Below are positions 17,251-25,435 of a DNA stretch of 64,000 nt, in pieces (the first letter of the stretch is position 1; each line of letters opens with the position of its first letter). The stretch covers positions 1 through 64,000 of the forward strand of contig CACJUU010000005.1 of the NCBI GenBank assembly GCA_902596605.1. The letters are read 5' to 3'. This DNA is from an uncultured Alphaproteobacteria bacterium (GTDB taxonomy: Bacteria > Pseudomonadota > Alphaproteobacteria > Rhodobacterales > Rhodobacteraceae). A program made the position numbers and the translations under genes. Below the pieces are notes generated by a model. That model was not told where the DNA came from. It worked only from the letters and a program-made list of their open reading frames with translations, and made no database searches.

Positions 17251-18329
17251 GCTGGATCACTTACAAAATTTTTCCAGGTAGCCATATAGTTAACAAATGT
17301 TTCTGACAAACCTTCTTTAAAAAGATGATCCCTTGTAATAGGAGCAGAGTAGGGCTGAAAGTTTGATCCTTCAACCTTGAGGCGGTTTGGAAATTGATGA
17401 TCTAAAATTGCAGCTCTCCCTAAACAGAAAAAATCAACATTATTATTTTGTAAAATTTCTATATCTTCATAAGAAAAAATCTTTCCCGCCACGGTTAGTA
17501 ACTTTGAACCTCTGTCGATAGTCGTAAATAGTTTTAACAAGCTCTCACCTGTGAAAGGTCCTTCATCAACCAATTTAAACGAATCCCAGAGTGAAATATC
17601 GATAAAATGAATATTATTATTTTTACAAAGCGTTTTATACAGTGTTATCATTTCGTTTGTATCTAAACCAAACCTTTCTGGAGAAATCCTCACACCAATC
17701 AGAAAGTTCGAGGAAGTCTTTTCTTTGATTTCCTCGATAATATCTATTAGAAACTTGGCTCTGTTTTTGAAGGAACCTCCATAATCGTCTTCTCTTTTAT
17801 TGAACTTTTTAGAAAGGAATTGACCAATGAGATAGCCATGAGCAGCATGCAGTTCTATGCCATCATAGTTACATTGGTGTGCTCTAATGGCACATTCTAC
17901 AAACGCCACTTTCATTTCTTCAATTTCTGATATCGACATCTCTCTCGCAGACTTTTCTGAATTCATACTCGGACCTATTTTATCTCCTGAATAATTGATG
18001 TCTGCCCTTATCCCTGCATGGAAAATTTGCGCTATAGAAAGTGCCTCTAAATTGTGTAATCTCTCATTTAAACGATAGTGGCCATCTTCTTGTTTAGGAT
18101 CATATATGCCAAGTTGTCCTTTCCAACCAATTCCAGATTTTAACACTGGCATGGCGCATGTCATTATTATCCCAAAACCTCCTTCTGCCCTTTTTGTAAG
18201 CCAAATAAACTCATCATTAGAAATTCTCCCTTGATCAGGACTTTGCATATTGGTGAGTGGCGCAAGCAGAAATTTATTTTTTGCTTTTACCCCATTTGAA
18301 AACGTGAGTTCTTTAAATAATTGCTCCAT
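17247..18329 (-). CDS. NADH:flavin oxidoreductase, old yellow enzyme family
   Basis: FMN-dependent TIM-barrel oxidoreductase of 360 residues. Typical landmarks are the N-terminal FLLAPLTNMQS, AQIFHAGIRA (near 110), the substrate-binding HAAHGYLIGQFLSKKFNKR (about 160-178) and the FMN-phosphate region VAGKIFS with FFCLGRAAILD near 310-325. It lacks the C-terminal FeS and NAD domains of dienoyl-CoA reductase, so it is a single-domain ene-reductase or related enzyme. First gene of the OYE-P450-thiolase operon. Likely role: reduction of an activated double bond in the same pathway (inference). Confidence 0.87.
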   Translation of the reverse strand: MEQLFKELTFSNGVKAKNKFLLAPLTNMQSPDQGRISNDEFIWLTKRAEGGFGIIMTCAMPVLKSGIGWKGQLGIYDPKQEDGHYRLNERLHNLEALSIAQIFHAGIRADINYSGDKIGPSMNSEKSAREMSISEIEEMKVAFVECAIRAHQCNYDGIELHAAHGYLIGQFLSKKFNKREDDYGGSFKNRAKFLIDIIEEIKEKTSSNFLIGVRISPERFGLDTNEMITLYKTLCKNNNIHFIDISLWDSFKLVDEGPFTGESLLKLFTTIDRGSKLLTVAGKIFSYEDIEILQNNNVDFFCLGRAAILDHQFPNRLKVEGSNFQPYSAPITRDHLFKEGLSETFVNYMATWKNFVSDPA

Positions 18330-18373
18330 AGTTATATATTAAAACATACTTTCTTCTGATCAAAGGTCTATTA

Positions 18374-18949
18374 ATGCATTTAAAAAATTTATTGCTGTTT
18401 GAAATTATATTAATTTTTTTTGCATTTTCTTTATTTGTAAATAACGTTTTTGCAAGTGAAAGATATACAATTGCAAATTCAAAAGCACTTAAATTTACCT
18501 ACTTTGTGAGTGGCATTCCTTTATATGGTGAGTTTCATGTAGAAACATCTCATTTTACTATCGATTTTACTGAAGAACAGCAATCTAAGTTTTACATTAA
18601 AGTAGATATCAGAAAAAGTACCGCAGGTTTTCCTTTGGCTACCAGCGCCATGTTAGGAAAAAGTGTCTTAAATGCAAACAAATATCCATTTATGGAGTTT
18701 AAAAGCACTACTATTTCTAAAAAAGATAAGGGATATCGAGTAAGCGGCCTACTCGAACTGAATGGAGTACAGAAAAATATTGTTATTATGGTTTTTACCA
18801 AAGACAAATACAGAAAAAATGCAAAAACTCTTTTGTTTGAAATAATGTCTTCTATTAACAGATATGATTTTGGCGCCAATGGATTTCCTTTTCTTGTTGG
18901 CAAGGAAATTAAATTAAATTCTAGTATCGAATTAATAAGAGGGGATTAA
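18374..18949 (+). CDS. YceI family periplasmic protein
   Basis: A 191-residue protein with a signal peptide (about residues 1-28, ending NNVFAS) and one YceI lipocalin-like domain that in relatives binds polyisoprenoid lipids. Visible family features are KSTAGFPLATSAMLGKSVLNANKYPFMEFKST and the later INRYDFG segment. Function in the family is poorly defined; transport or storage of isoprenoid quinone precursors is usual speculation. The RecB-like nuclease gene starts 1 base after its stop codon, so both are in one transcript, though no functional link is obvious. Divergent from the OYE operon. Confidence 0.82.
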   Translation: MHLKNLLLFEIILIFFAFSLFVNNVFASERYTIANSKALKFTYFVSGIPLYGEFHVETSHFTIDFTEEQQSKFYIKVDIRKSTAGFPLATSAMLGKSVLNANKYPFMEFKSTTISKKDKGYRVSGLLELNGVQKNIVIMVFTKDKYRKNAKTLLFEIMSSINRYDFGANGFPFLVGKEIKLNSSIELIRGD

Positions 18950-18950
18950 T

Positions 18951-19724
18951 ATGGCAAGGCATCGAGGAAAATTTGATAAAAATAAGGTTGAGCCCTATGA
19001 ACTAAGTAGAAGCAGAATTGAAAACTTTGTTAAATGTAGAGCTTGTTTTTATATGGAACAAGTGGAGGGCATAAAGTTCCCTTCTATTCCGGGGTTTAAT
19101 ATAAATGAGGCTACAGATATATTGCTTAAAAGAGATTTTGATAAATACAGAGAAATTAGAGAGCCTCATCCATTTTTGGTCGCCAAAGAACGAGACTTTC
19201 TCATTCCCTTCTCTCATGAACACTTTGAATTATGGACGCAAAGCTTGCATTTTGGAGCAAAAGATAGGCTTAATTTTGTGGATCCTAAAACAAATCTTAA
19301 AGTTGGTGGTGGTCTCGATGACGTTTGGTTAAATATTAACACTAATTGTTTGCATGTAGTTGATTATAAAAGTACGTCGCAAAAATCAGATAAAGGGCCT
19401 ATTACATTGGATGATCCCTGGAAAGCTTCTTATAAAAGGCAAATGGACCTCTATGTCTGGGTTTTAAGAAAAAAAGGCTTTCATGTTGATGATGTGGGTT
19501 ACTTCCTATATTGCGATGGGGATAGGTTTAGTGATTATGATTTTTTATCAAGTACTGCCGCATCTATGAACTTTAAGATAACTTTAATTGACTACAAAAC
19601 TAACGACACCTGGATAGAGCCGACCTTGCAAGATATTAGCGAGTGTTTGAACGAGAGCAAAAGACCGCTGCATTCAGACTATTGTGAATATGGAAAATTT
19701 CTTAATCAAAGTTTAAATCAATGA
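18951..19724 (+). CDS. PD-(D/E)XK nuclease-fold protein, RecB/Cas4-like
   Basis: A 257-residue stand-alone protein resembling the RecB/Cas4 nuclease domain. The N-terminal SRSRIENFVKCRACFY (20-34) is the typical entry helix with Cys29 and Cys32. The catalytic core follows: GGGLDDVW (metal Asp at 123 or 124), VVDYKST (Asp138, Lys140) and the QMDLYVW helix with Gln164. Further cysteines (188, 232, 245) lie near the C-terminus, and CEYGKF looks like the end of an iron-sulfur Cys motif, but the classical Cas4 arrangement of three grouped cysteines is not complete. No helicase or cas gene is near. Probably a DNA exonuclease or repair factor; substrate unknown. It overlaps the convergent FAD monooxygenase gene by 12 bases. 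Confidence 0.7.
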   Translation: MARHRGKFDKNKVEPYELSRSRIENFVKCRACFYMEQVEGIKFPSIPGFNINEATDILLKRDFDKYREIREPHPFLVAKERDFLIPFSHEHFELWTQSLHFGAKDRLNFVDPKTNLKVGGGLDDVWLNINTNCLHVVDYKSTSQKSDKGPITLDDPWKASYKRQMDLYVWVLRKKGFHVDDVGYFLYCDGDRFSDYDFLSSTAASMNFKITLIDYKTNDTWIEPTLQDISECLNESKRPLHSDYCEYGKFLNQSLNQ

Positions 19725-20972
19725 ACTCAAAATACTATCTGTGTTATTTAGTCTCTCAATGTTAAGACCGGCAATAGATTTATATTTTTCTGAGTGATTT
19801 ATAAGTTCGCTTTGGCTAATGATTTCCTGGATATTATTAAAAGTTCCCCCACAACGGTCTTCAACTACTTGTAGAAGAGCATCGGGACCAGAACTTCTAT
19901 TTGCTAATGTTATTTTGGCAGTTAGGGGAAGCATCTCTTCTTCATAGCTCAATAAAGCTGTTTCATTAAGTCCATTTACTTTTAAATGAAACGCAAGTTT
20001 TCTAGCATCAATAATAGCTTGGCTGGCACCATTTGATCCAACTGGATATGTTGGGTGGGCAGCATCACCTAACAATGTTGTTCTTCCAAAAGTCCATTTT
20101 TCTAATGGATCTCTGTCAACCATTGGATATTCATAGATTGAGCTTGTTTCTGAAATAAGGCTTAGAGGATTTATCCATTCAAAGGACCATTCTGTAAAGC
20201 TACCTATAAATTTTGATTTATCTACCTTTTTACTCCAGTCACTTTTCATATATATTTTTTCAGGATTAAATTTTAGTTCCGCTATCCAGTTTATTTTTGC
20301 ATTCCCGTGACTGTCTTTGTGACTTATAGGGTATGAAACAAATCTTTGCGTATCATGTCCAATCATCACCATAGAAGCACCAGTCCTAAAAGGAGAAGCA
20401 GCTGTAAGCCCACGCCATAAAATTGCTCCGTTCCATAGTGGGTCCCCTTCATCTGGGAATAACTGTTTTCGAATATTTGAATTTATCCCATCACAAGCAA
20501 CAAGAATAGCGCCGTAAAAGGTTTCATTTTTTTTTGTATTCTTATTCAAGTATTGCAATTCTACTGAAGAGGATAAATTTTTGAAGCCAGTAGCTCTAGC
20601 ACCTAAATTAACAGAGCTTTTCTTCGAACGTCCAATAAGAGTATCATAAAGTAACTTTTGGAGTTCTCCTCTATGGACAGAAAATTGTGGTACATTATAC
20701 CCTGCTTTTAAGCCCCGTGCTTCAATCCAAATTTCCAAACCTTTTTTGGAAAATAATCCAAATTCTTCGGTTTGCACCCCAATTCTTGTCAGACTATCTT
20801 TTAATCCTAATGCAAAAAGTTCCCTTACGGCATTAGGTTGAAGGTTGACTCCAACTCCTAGGGGTTCAATAGATACTGAGGTCTCAAATATTTGAAATGG
20901 TATTTTTAATTGTTGTAGAGATAGCCCTAAACATAAACCACCTATTCCTGCTCCACTAATCAGAACTGTCAT
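19713..20972 (-). CDS. FAD-dependent monooxygenase (aromatic hydroxylase type)
   Basis: Group A flavoprotein monooxygenase of 419 residues. The N-terminal dinucleotide fold SGAGIGGLCLG (residues 6-16), the DG motif (VACDGINSNIRK near 165) and the second FAD motif GDAAHPTYPVGSNGASQAI (near 300) match salicylate / 3-hydroxybenzoate 6-hydroxylase-like enzymes. It uses NAD(P)H and oxygen to hydroxylate an aromatic ring, usually activated by a hydroxyl. It is the last of four minus-strand genes (hydratase, ATC-hydrolase-like, alpha-beta hydrolase, this gene), which may be one catabolic unit. The substrate is not determined. Confidence 0.87.
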   Translation of the reverse strand: MTVLISGAGIGGLCLGLSLQQLKIPFQIFETSVSIEPLGVGVNLQPNAVRELFALGLKDSLTRIGVQTEEFGLFSKKGLEIWIEARGLKAGYNVPQFSVHRGELQKLLYDTLIGRSKKSSVNLGARATGFKNLSSSVELQYLNKNTKKNETFYGAILVACDGINSNIRKQLFPDEGDPLWNGAILWRGLTAASPFRTGASMVMIGHDTQRFVSYPISHKDSHGNAKINWIAELKFNPEKIYMKSDWSKKVDKSKFIGSFTEWSFEWINPLSLISETSSIYEYPMVDRDPLEKWTFGRTTLLGDAAHPTYPVGSNGASQAIIDARKLAFHLKVNGLNETALLSYEEEMLPLTAKITLANRSSGPDALLQVVEDRCGGTFNNIQEIISQSELINHSEKYKSIAGLNIERLNNTDSILSSLI

Positions 20973-21025
20973 TTTAAATTAATTCTATTTGAGTGACGTA
21001 TGTGTGGACCATAATAAGCCTTCAT

Positions 21026-22531
21026 TCAATTGACGTACATCGGTAGTGCTGTGGAAAATGTCCAAGCCAAAGCTATTCCATTGGCTAACCCTACCGAAAG
21101 AGTGTTATTGTACTTTCTACTTATCATATTTGCTAAAAATCCAAATATTAAAGCGAAGGCAAGAAATAAAATTATTGCATAGCCCATAATAAACAACTGA
21201 GAGATATCTAAAAGTATTGAAGCTGATATGGAGATTATCAGAAACAATTTAAATATATTTCCCACTATCCAACCATTCGCATAATTGTCATAATACATTT
21301 GCATCAACACCATCAAAGGAATAGACCCAATTAAGCAAGAGAAAAACACAGGTACTCTGGTCCCACTCAAAAGAAACGAGCTCACGTAGTTATCCAAAAT
21401 GGACCCAAACACAATACAAAACAAAATAAATAAAAAGGCAAGTAATGGAAAATTAAATGATTTTGATAACTCCTTAAACTGAGTAGATGGAATACTGAAA
21501 AAAAGGATTATTGATATTAGGATCATTTGATTAATGAGATGATTATGGGCGGGGAAAATAACAAACTTAAAGGTAAAGCTATACAAAATAATTGGCGGGA
21601 GTGCACAAGCGATAATATTTATGGAAAAGAACCGTGTATAGCTAAGCCGATATTTCCTCAAGGTTTTTTTTGGAAGGAACTTGGTCAGTAATATAGTGAG
21701 GAAAAAAATACTAAAAAATAAAACACCTGTCCATATTCCAATGTTGTTGCCAATTAATATTTGGTTGTCCTTTTCAAGGAAATTAATCCAACCTACCAGC
21801 TCTCTCTGAGTGTGAACAGAATATAAAACGCCTACATGATCGGCGTTCTCTATAAAATCCACTTTTCTTATGGCATTATCATTAAGGGTTCCATATAATT
21901 TTCCCTCTTTTGGATTATCAACTCCAATATTTTGTAAAATTTCTAAAGATTTCGATCTCAATTGAGGTTCCCACTGACCATTAAGAATGAGGACATTTTT
22001 AGGTTCTTTTGCTTTTAAAGCGTCAGTATAAGCGGAAATAGCAACTGCGCTATTAAGACTAGGGTTCAAAGAGGCTGACCTGATTATTATATCGGATGCC
22101 ATTGAATGGCCAATTATCATTGAAAAGCTGGGGCTATATTTTAATAAGTAATTAGATATTATCTCATTTGTTTGATTAACAAATTTCTGCGTCGCTCCCT
22201 CAATCGTGGTAATATCTCCTGAGTATGGTAGAGGATGACGTCCATGCCCTAAAAAATCAAAACGAACTGTTAAATAGCCAGCCTCTGCAAGAGCTACAGC
22301 TATTGGTCTCATGAAACTAGTAGATCCAGCAAATCCATGTGCTAAAAATACTATGCCCTTAGTTTTTATATTGTCCTTGAAAGTTAGAGTAACGGGAGTT
22401 TTATTGACGAACTCTCTAACACTGGTCAAATTTCTTTCAGAAAAATCGAGTTTCCAAAACGCAAATAGGGCTGTGGAAATCAATAAAAGGCAAGAGACTT
22501 TATATATAGAGTTCTTAGAGCTTTTAAACAA
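21026..22531 (-). CDS. Alpha/beta hydrolase fused to a multi-pass membrane domain
   Basis: About 501 residues. An N-terminal hydrophobic helix (about 10-27) precedes an alpha/beta hydrolase domain (about 45-255): oxyanion-type HGFAG, GHGRHPLP, the nucleophile elbow GHSMAS, and a late ADHVGVLYS that should hold the catalytic His. From about residue 258 to the end come some six to eight hydrophobic helices. An ATG at 22597 would lengthen the protein by 22 residues but overlaps the upstream gene by 59 bases; TTG at 22531 has AAGGA about 9 bases upstream and starts just past that gene's stop, so I prefer it. The hydrolase domain probably faces the periplasm. Substrate unknown. Confidence 0.75.
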   Translation of the reverse strand: MFKSSKNSIYKVSCLLLISTALFAFWKLDFSERNLTSVREFVNKTPVTLTFKDNIKTKGIVFLAHGFAGSTSFMRPIAVALAEAGYLTVRFDFLGHGRHPLPYSGDITTIEGATQKFVNQTNEIISNYLLKYSPSFSMIIGHSMASDIIIRSASLNPSLNSAVAISAYTDALKAKEPKNVLILNGQWEPQLRSKSLEILQNIGVDNPKEGKLYGTLNDNAIRKVDFIENADHVGVLYSVHTQRELVGWINFLEKDNQILIGNNIGIWTGVLFFSIFFLTILLTKFLPKKTLRKYRLSYTRFFSINIIACALPPIILYSFTFKFVIFPAHNHLINQMILISIILFFSIPSTQFKELSKSFNFPLLAFLFILFCIVFGSILDNYVSSFLLSGTRVPVFFSCLIGSIPLMVLMQMYYDNYANGWIVGNIFKLFLIISISASILLDISQLFIMGYAIILFLAFALIFGFLANMISRKYNNTLSVGLANGIALAWTFSTALPMYVN

Positions 22532-22538
22532 ATACGAC

Positions 22539-23045
22539 TTATCCTTGCGCGCTGGGATTCTCAAACGTGTATCTAAAAGTACAGCATTTCCCACCACTCA
22601 TGATAGTGGTTTCTCGATTAAGTCTTGCATCTTGGTTGAATCCTTCAATCATTGCGGCATCTCTATTGCAAGACAAAACAGCCCCAAGGTCTTGTATTCC
22701 TAACGCCTTATACATTTCGGCGTATCTACACCTTGTTACATTGAAATCTAGTTTTGTATCATTCTTCTCGAGCAAGTCTATTTCCAGAGCTCCATCTTGA
22801 GTCCAGAACTTTAGCGTTTCTAAAAAAGCAGAAACATCATTGCCATATTCTTTTGCCAGAGATGAGCCTTGATTGCGAGCTAGCTCCATAACTGTTTTTT
22901 CTAAAATCGGTATTATTTTTTCTTTGCCAAAGATTTTTACAAGGGCATCTACAAAAGGTGCGATGATCCTAGCTTCTGTTTCGCGCCGTGTTAAAACCCC
23001 AATCTTTTGCGTTAGCTCATCTTTTAACTTTGTGTTGCTTTCCAT
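22539..23045 (-). CDS. L-2-amino-thiazoline-4-carboxylic acid hydrolase family protein
   Basis: A 168-residue protein matching the ATC-hydrolase family (named for ring opening of 2-amino-thiazoline-4-carboxylate on the way to cysteine). The C-terminal half carries the family signature: FNVTRCRYAEMYKALG, DLGAVLSCNRD, EGFN and a final TIMSGGKCCTFRY, with several conserved cysteines. In most genomes such proteins accompany oxidoreductases, and their true substrates are untested, so the name is only a family label. The start is supported by GGAG 8 bases before the ATG. It lies 29 bases downstream of the keto-acid hydratase gene and just upstream of the membrane hydrolase. Confidence 0.8.
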   Translation of the reverse strand: MESNTKLKDELTQKIGVLTRRETEARIIAPFVDALVKIFGKEKIIPILEKTVMELARNQGSSLAKEYGNDVSAFLETLKFWTQDGALEIDLLEKNDTKLDFNVTRCRYAEMYKALGIQDLGAVLSCNRDAAMIEGFNQDARLNRETTIMSGGKCCTFRYTFENPSAQG

Positions 23046-23074
23046 TTATTATCTCCAAATTAAACAGTTAATTC

Positions 23075-23851
23075 CTAAATTACTGCAATGCTAACTTTCC
23101 CATGATCAGAAAGAATATGGTTTATTTTATCCCCCACTTTTGCTTGTCTCACTTTAAAGACACTTCCCGTTATTATAATCATCCCAGATTTTAGTTCACT
23201 TTTACGCGAGTGTAGCTCATTGATCAACCAGCACAGATTTTCAAAAGGCTTCGCGTCAAGCACGCCAGTTGTTAACCTTGGTTCATTATTCCATTCACAG
23301 GTCGATTGTATGTCCAGAAAATCTTTTTGCTGCCAATTATTTATTGGATCTCCTAAAACTAGGCCACCGGACCACGCATTATCACAGGCTAGAGAAAGTG
23401 GATCTAGACCTTCATAATTTGCGCCCCTATCATCTACAAGCTCGATAGCGGGTAAAACATTTAGAATATCATGAACAATATTTTCTGGGTTTCGTTGGAT
23501 AGAGGGATCTATAATGCGTTCAGATAGTTCAAAGGCTAATTCAAACTCAACACTCATTCTATGGTAGTTCTTTAAAAGTATTGTCTTAGGACTATTGAAA
23601 ATTTCATTCTTAAAGAGACCACCATAAACTGGGTGACTGATTTTGTGATAGCTTTGTTGTATTTTAGAAGATAGGGCAATTTTGTATCCTCCAAGTGCTC
23701 CTCGGGGTAACTTTTGCCGCAATTGCGTCTGAACTTCGTAAGCTTCATCGAAATCTTTCGGTTTCATATCTTTTTCAAGATTTACAAATCTATCACCGGC
23801 TTCGTGCGCCTTAAAAAGAAAGTTACTTATTTTTTCGACATTTGACTTCAT
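23075..23851 (-). CDS. 2-keto-4-pentenoate hydratase-like protein
   Basis: A 258-residue member of the fumarylacetoacetate hydrolase / MhpD superfamily. Features include GGYKIALSSKIQQ (near 55-67), the metal-binding acidic region EFELAFELSERI (about 102-113), VLPAIELVDDRG (near 133) and a late DHGKVSIAVI. Members hydrate 2-hydroxy-2,4-dienoates or decarboxylate related compounds in meta-cleavage of aromatics. With the FAD monooxygenase in the same gene run this suggests an aromatic degradation route, but no ring-cleavage dioxygenase is visible. First gene of the run; a second paralog lies at 47861-48664. Confidence 0.82.
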   Translation of the reverse strand: MKSNVEKISNFLFKAHEAGDRFVNLEKDMKPKDFDEAYEVQTQLRQKLPRGALGGYKIALSSKIQQSYHKISHPVYGGLFKNEIFNSPKTILLKNYHRMSVEFELAFELSERIIDPSIQRNPENIVHDILNVLPAIELVDDRGANYEGLDPLSLACDNAWSGGLVLGDPINNWQQKDFLDIQSTCEWNNEPRLTTGVLDAKPFENLCWLINELHSRKSELKSGMIIITGSVFKVRQAKVGDKINHILSDHGKVSIAVI

Positions 23852-23872
23852 GTACTTTATGTAACATTTTTT

Positions 23873-24686
23873 TTATTTTTCCAAAAGCTTTAGTATCCAA
23901 TGCGTTCTAGTATTCGCCTGAGCGATCATTGCTATTGCAACCTGTTTCAATATTTTCGCTTTTGCCAATTTCATACTCTCCGCAGCAAAATCTGCATCTT
24001 CAATACTACTTCTGAATTTGATCAGGTTTACTTTAGTATTATCTAGGTTGGACATTATGAAATCCAGTCTATTTGATAATGCTCCGGCAGCACCTCTTTT
24101 TTTCATTAATATCTTCTATCGCCGTATCAATTATGCCCAAATAGTTCTCCGCGTTGCTTCTCATCGTTTAATCTTGTGTTAATCCCAGTGTAGAGGAGCT
24201 CAGAGTATAGGCTTGAAATTCTAGCGTGTTACCGGAACGAGGTCCAATCTGAATATAGTTCAGGTTTCCATCAAATACTGGTTTGCCTCCAAAAGAGGTA
24301 TTGCTACCGATGCGAGTAATTTCCAGCTCTAGTTGCGATAACTTGGAGTCTAACGCCAATCTATCAGCAGCAGAATTCGTATCACTTATAGCTTGGATAG
24401 TCAGCTCGCGCATTCTTAGCAAGATAGATTGCACTTCAGATAAACTTGTTTCCAAAGTGTCTATTAAAGTTTGTCCGTCTGCTGCATTTTTCGATGCGGT
24501 CTCTATTCCTTGGTTTTCTGCATTTAGTCTCATTACTTAATGAATTCCGGCAGGATCATCAGATGCCTTGTCTATTCTTTTTCCAGTAGACAAACGTTCC
24601 ATAGCTTCATTCATCGAACTTGATAAACGATTCAACGCAATCAATGCAAATCCAATTGCACTGTCATTATGTATAGTTAACGACAT
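23873..24686 (-). pseudogene. Flagellin pseudogene (two stops, one frameshift)
   Basis: A decayed short flagellin of about 271 codons, full length end to end. The ATG at 24686 begins MSLTIHNDSA and runs through NRLSSSMNEAMERLSTGKRI and SDDPAGI, the flagellin N-terminal D0/D1 signature. An in-frame TAA follows at codon 50 (24537-24539), reading resumes in the same frame (RLNAENQGIETA...), a second in-frame TAA occurs at codon 173 (24168-24170), and the frame changes in an A7 tract near 24100. The last part (NRLDFIMSNLDN, SSIEDADFAAES, AKILKQVAIAMIAQAN) is the conserved C-terminal D0/D1 region. No other flagellar gene is in the window. It is most likely a relic of lost motility or of a spare flagellin copy. 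Confidence 0.85.
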
Positions 24687-24802
24687 TCCAAACCTATTAT
24701 CCCAATCCTATAAACGGCAAAAATTACTGAATTTATATTTTTATATTTTATTTAATTCATATAATGAACTAAGCTTGCTTTCGAAAAAAAGGGAAAAAAT
24801 TC

Positions 24803-25435
24803 ATGAAACTTTATCAATTTGATATGGCTCCAGCCTCAAAGAGAGTTTATTTCTTTCTCAAAGAAACAGGAATTGAGGTACCAATGGTGCAAATTAATGT
24901 TAGAGATGGAGATCAATTTCAAGAACCTTTTAACTCACTTAACCCATTTAATTGCATTCCCTTTCTTGAGTTAGAGGATGGGACTACAATTTCCGAAAGT
25001 GTGGCAATTTGTCGATTTTTAGAAGAGACTAATAACACTTCAAAAAAGTTATTTGGAAAGATTTCTAAAGAAAGAGCAATCATTGAAATGTGGAATAGAC
25101 GACTTGAAATAGATGGTTATATTCCACTTATTAATGGCATCAGAAATAAATTTGAGAGATACAAAGGAAAAGTTTTACCGGGAACGCGTAACGATTTACC
25201 ACAAGTCCCGGCGATTGCAAAAAGAGCGATAGAGTCGTGCCGAATATTGTTCGAGAGACTGAACGCTCATTTAAATACAACCTCATATGTAGCGGGTGAA
25301 GCGTTTAGTATCGCTGATATTACGGGCTACGAGGTAGTACAGCTAGCCATTGCTATTGAAATGGATTTTGATGAATTTGAAGAAGTCAAAGCGTGGCATA
25401 AAAAACTGGATAAAAGGTTCAAGTCATATGAATAA
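24803..25435 (+). CDS. Glutathione S-transferase family protein
   Basis: A 210-residue GST. The N-terminal thioredoxin-like domain (about 1-80) begins YQFDMAPASKRVYFFLKETG, with Ser in the active-site position instead of Cys, and contains the glutathione-binding cis-Pro/ES pattern (NPFNCIPFLELEDGTTISESVAICRFLEE). The C-terminal helical domain has the N-capping box motif SIADITGYE (near 173). It overlaps the SDR gene by 8 bases, so the two are translationally coupled and probably act together, perhaps in detoxification or thioether cleavage of an organic substrate (inference). The upstream gap to the flagellin relic should hold the promoter. Confidence 0.85.
   Translation: MKLYQFDMAPASKRVYFFLKETGIEVPMVQINVRDGDQFQEPFNSLNPFNCIPFLELEDGTTISESVAICRFLEETNNTSKKLFGKISKERAIIEMWNRRLEIDGYIPLINGIRNKFERYKGKVLPGTRNDLPQVPAIAKRAIESCRILFERLNAHLNTTSYVAGEAFSIADITGYEVVQLAIAIEMDFDEFEEVKAWHKKLDKRFKSYE

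Noticed and set aside
23873-24686. Reassigned TAA codon explaining the interrupted flagellin
   Set aside because: Many intact genes in the window end with TAA and none needs TAA read as an amino acid; the frameshift also shows decay.
24568-24822. Plus-strand open frame of 84 codons upstream of the GST gene
   Set aside because: Its first half is the antisense of the flagellin N-terminus and its end overlaps the GST start; no coding features.
25350-25427. N-terminal extension of the SDR gene starting at 25350
   Set aside because: It would lie inside the GST coding sequence; the ATG at 25428 gives a normal SDR N-terminus and a usual 8-base overlap.
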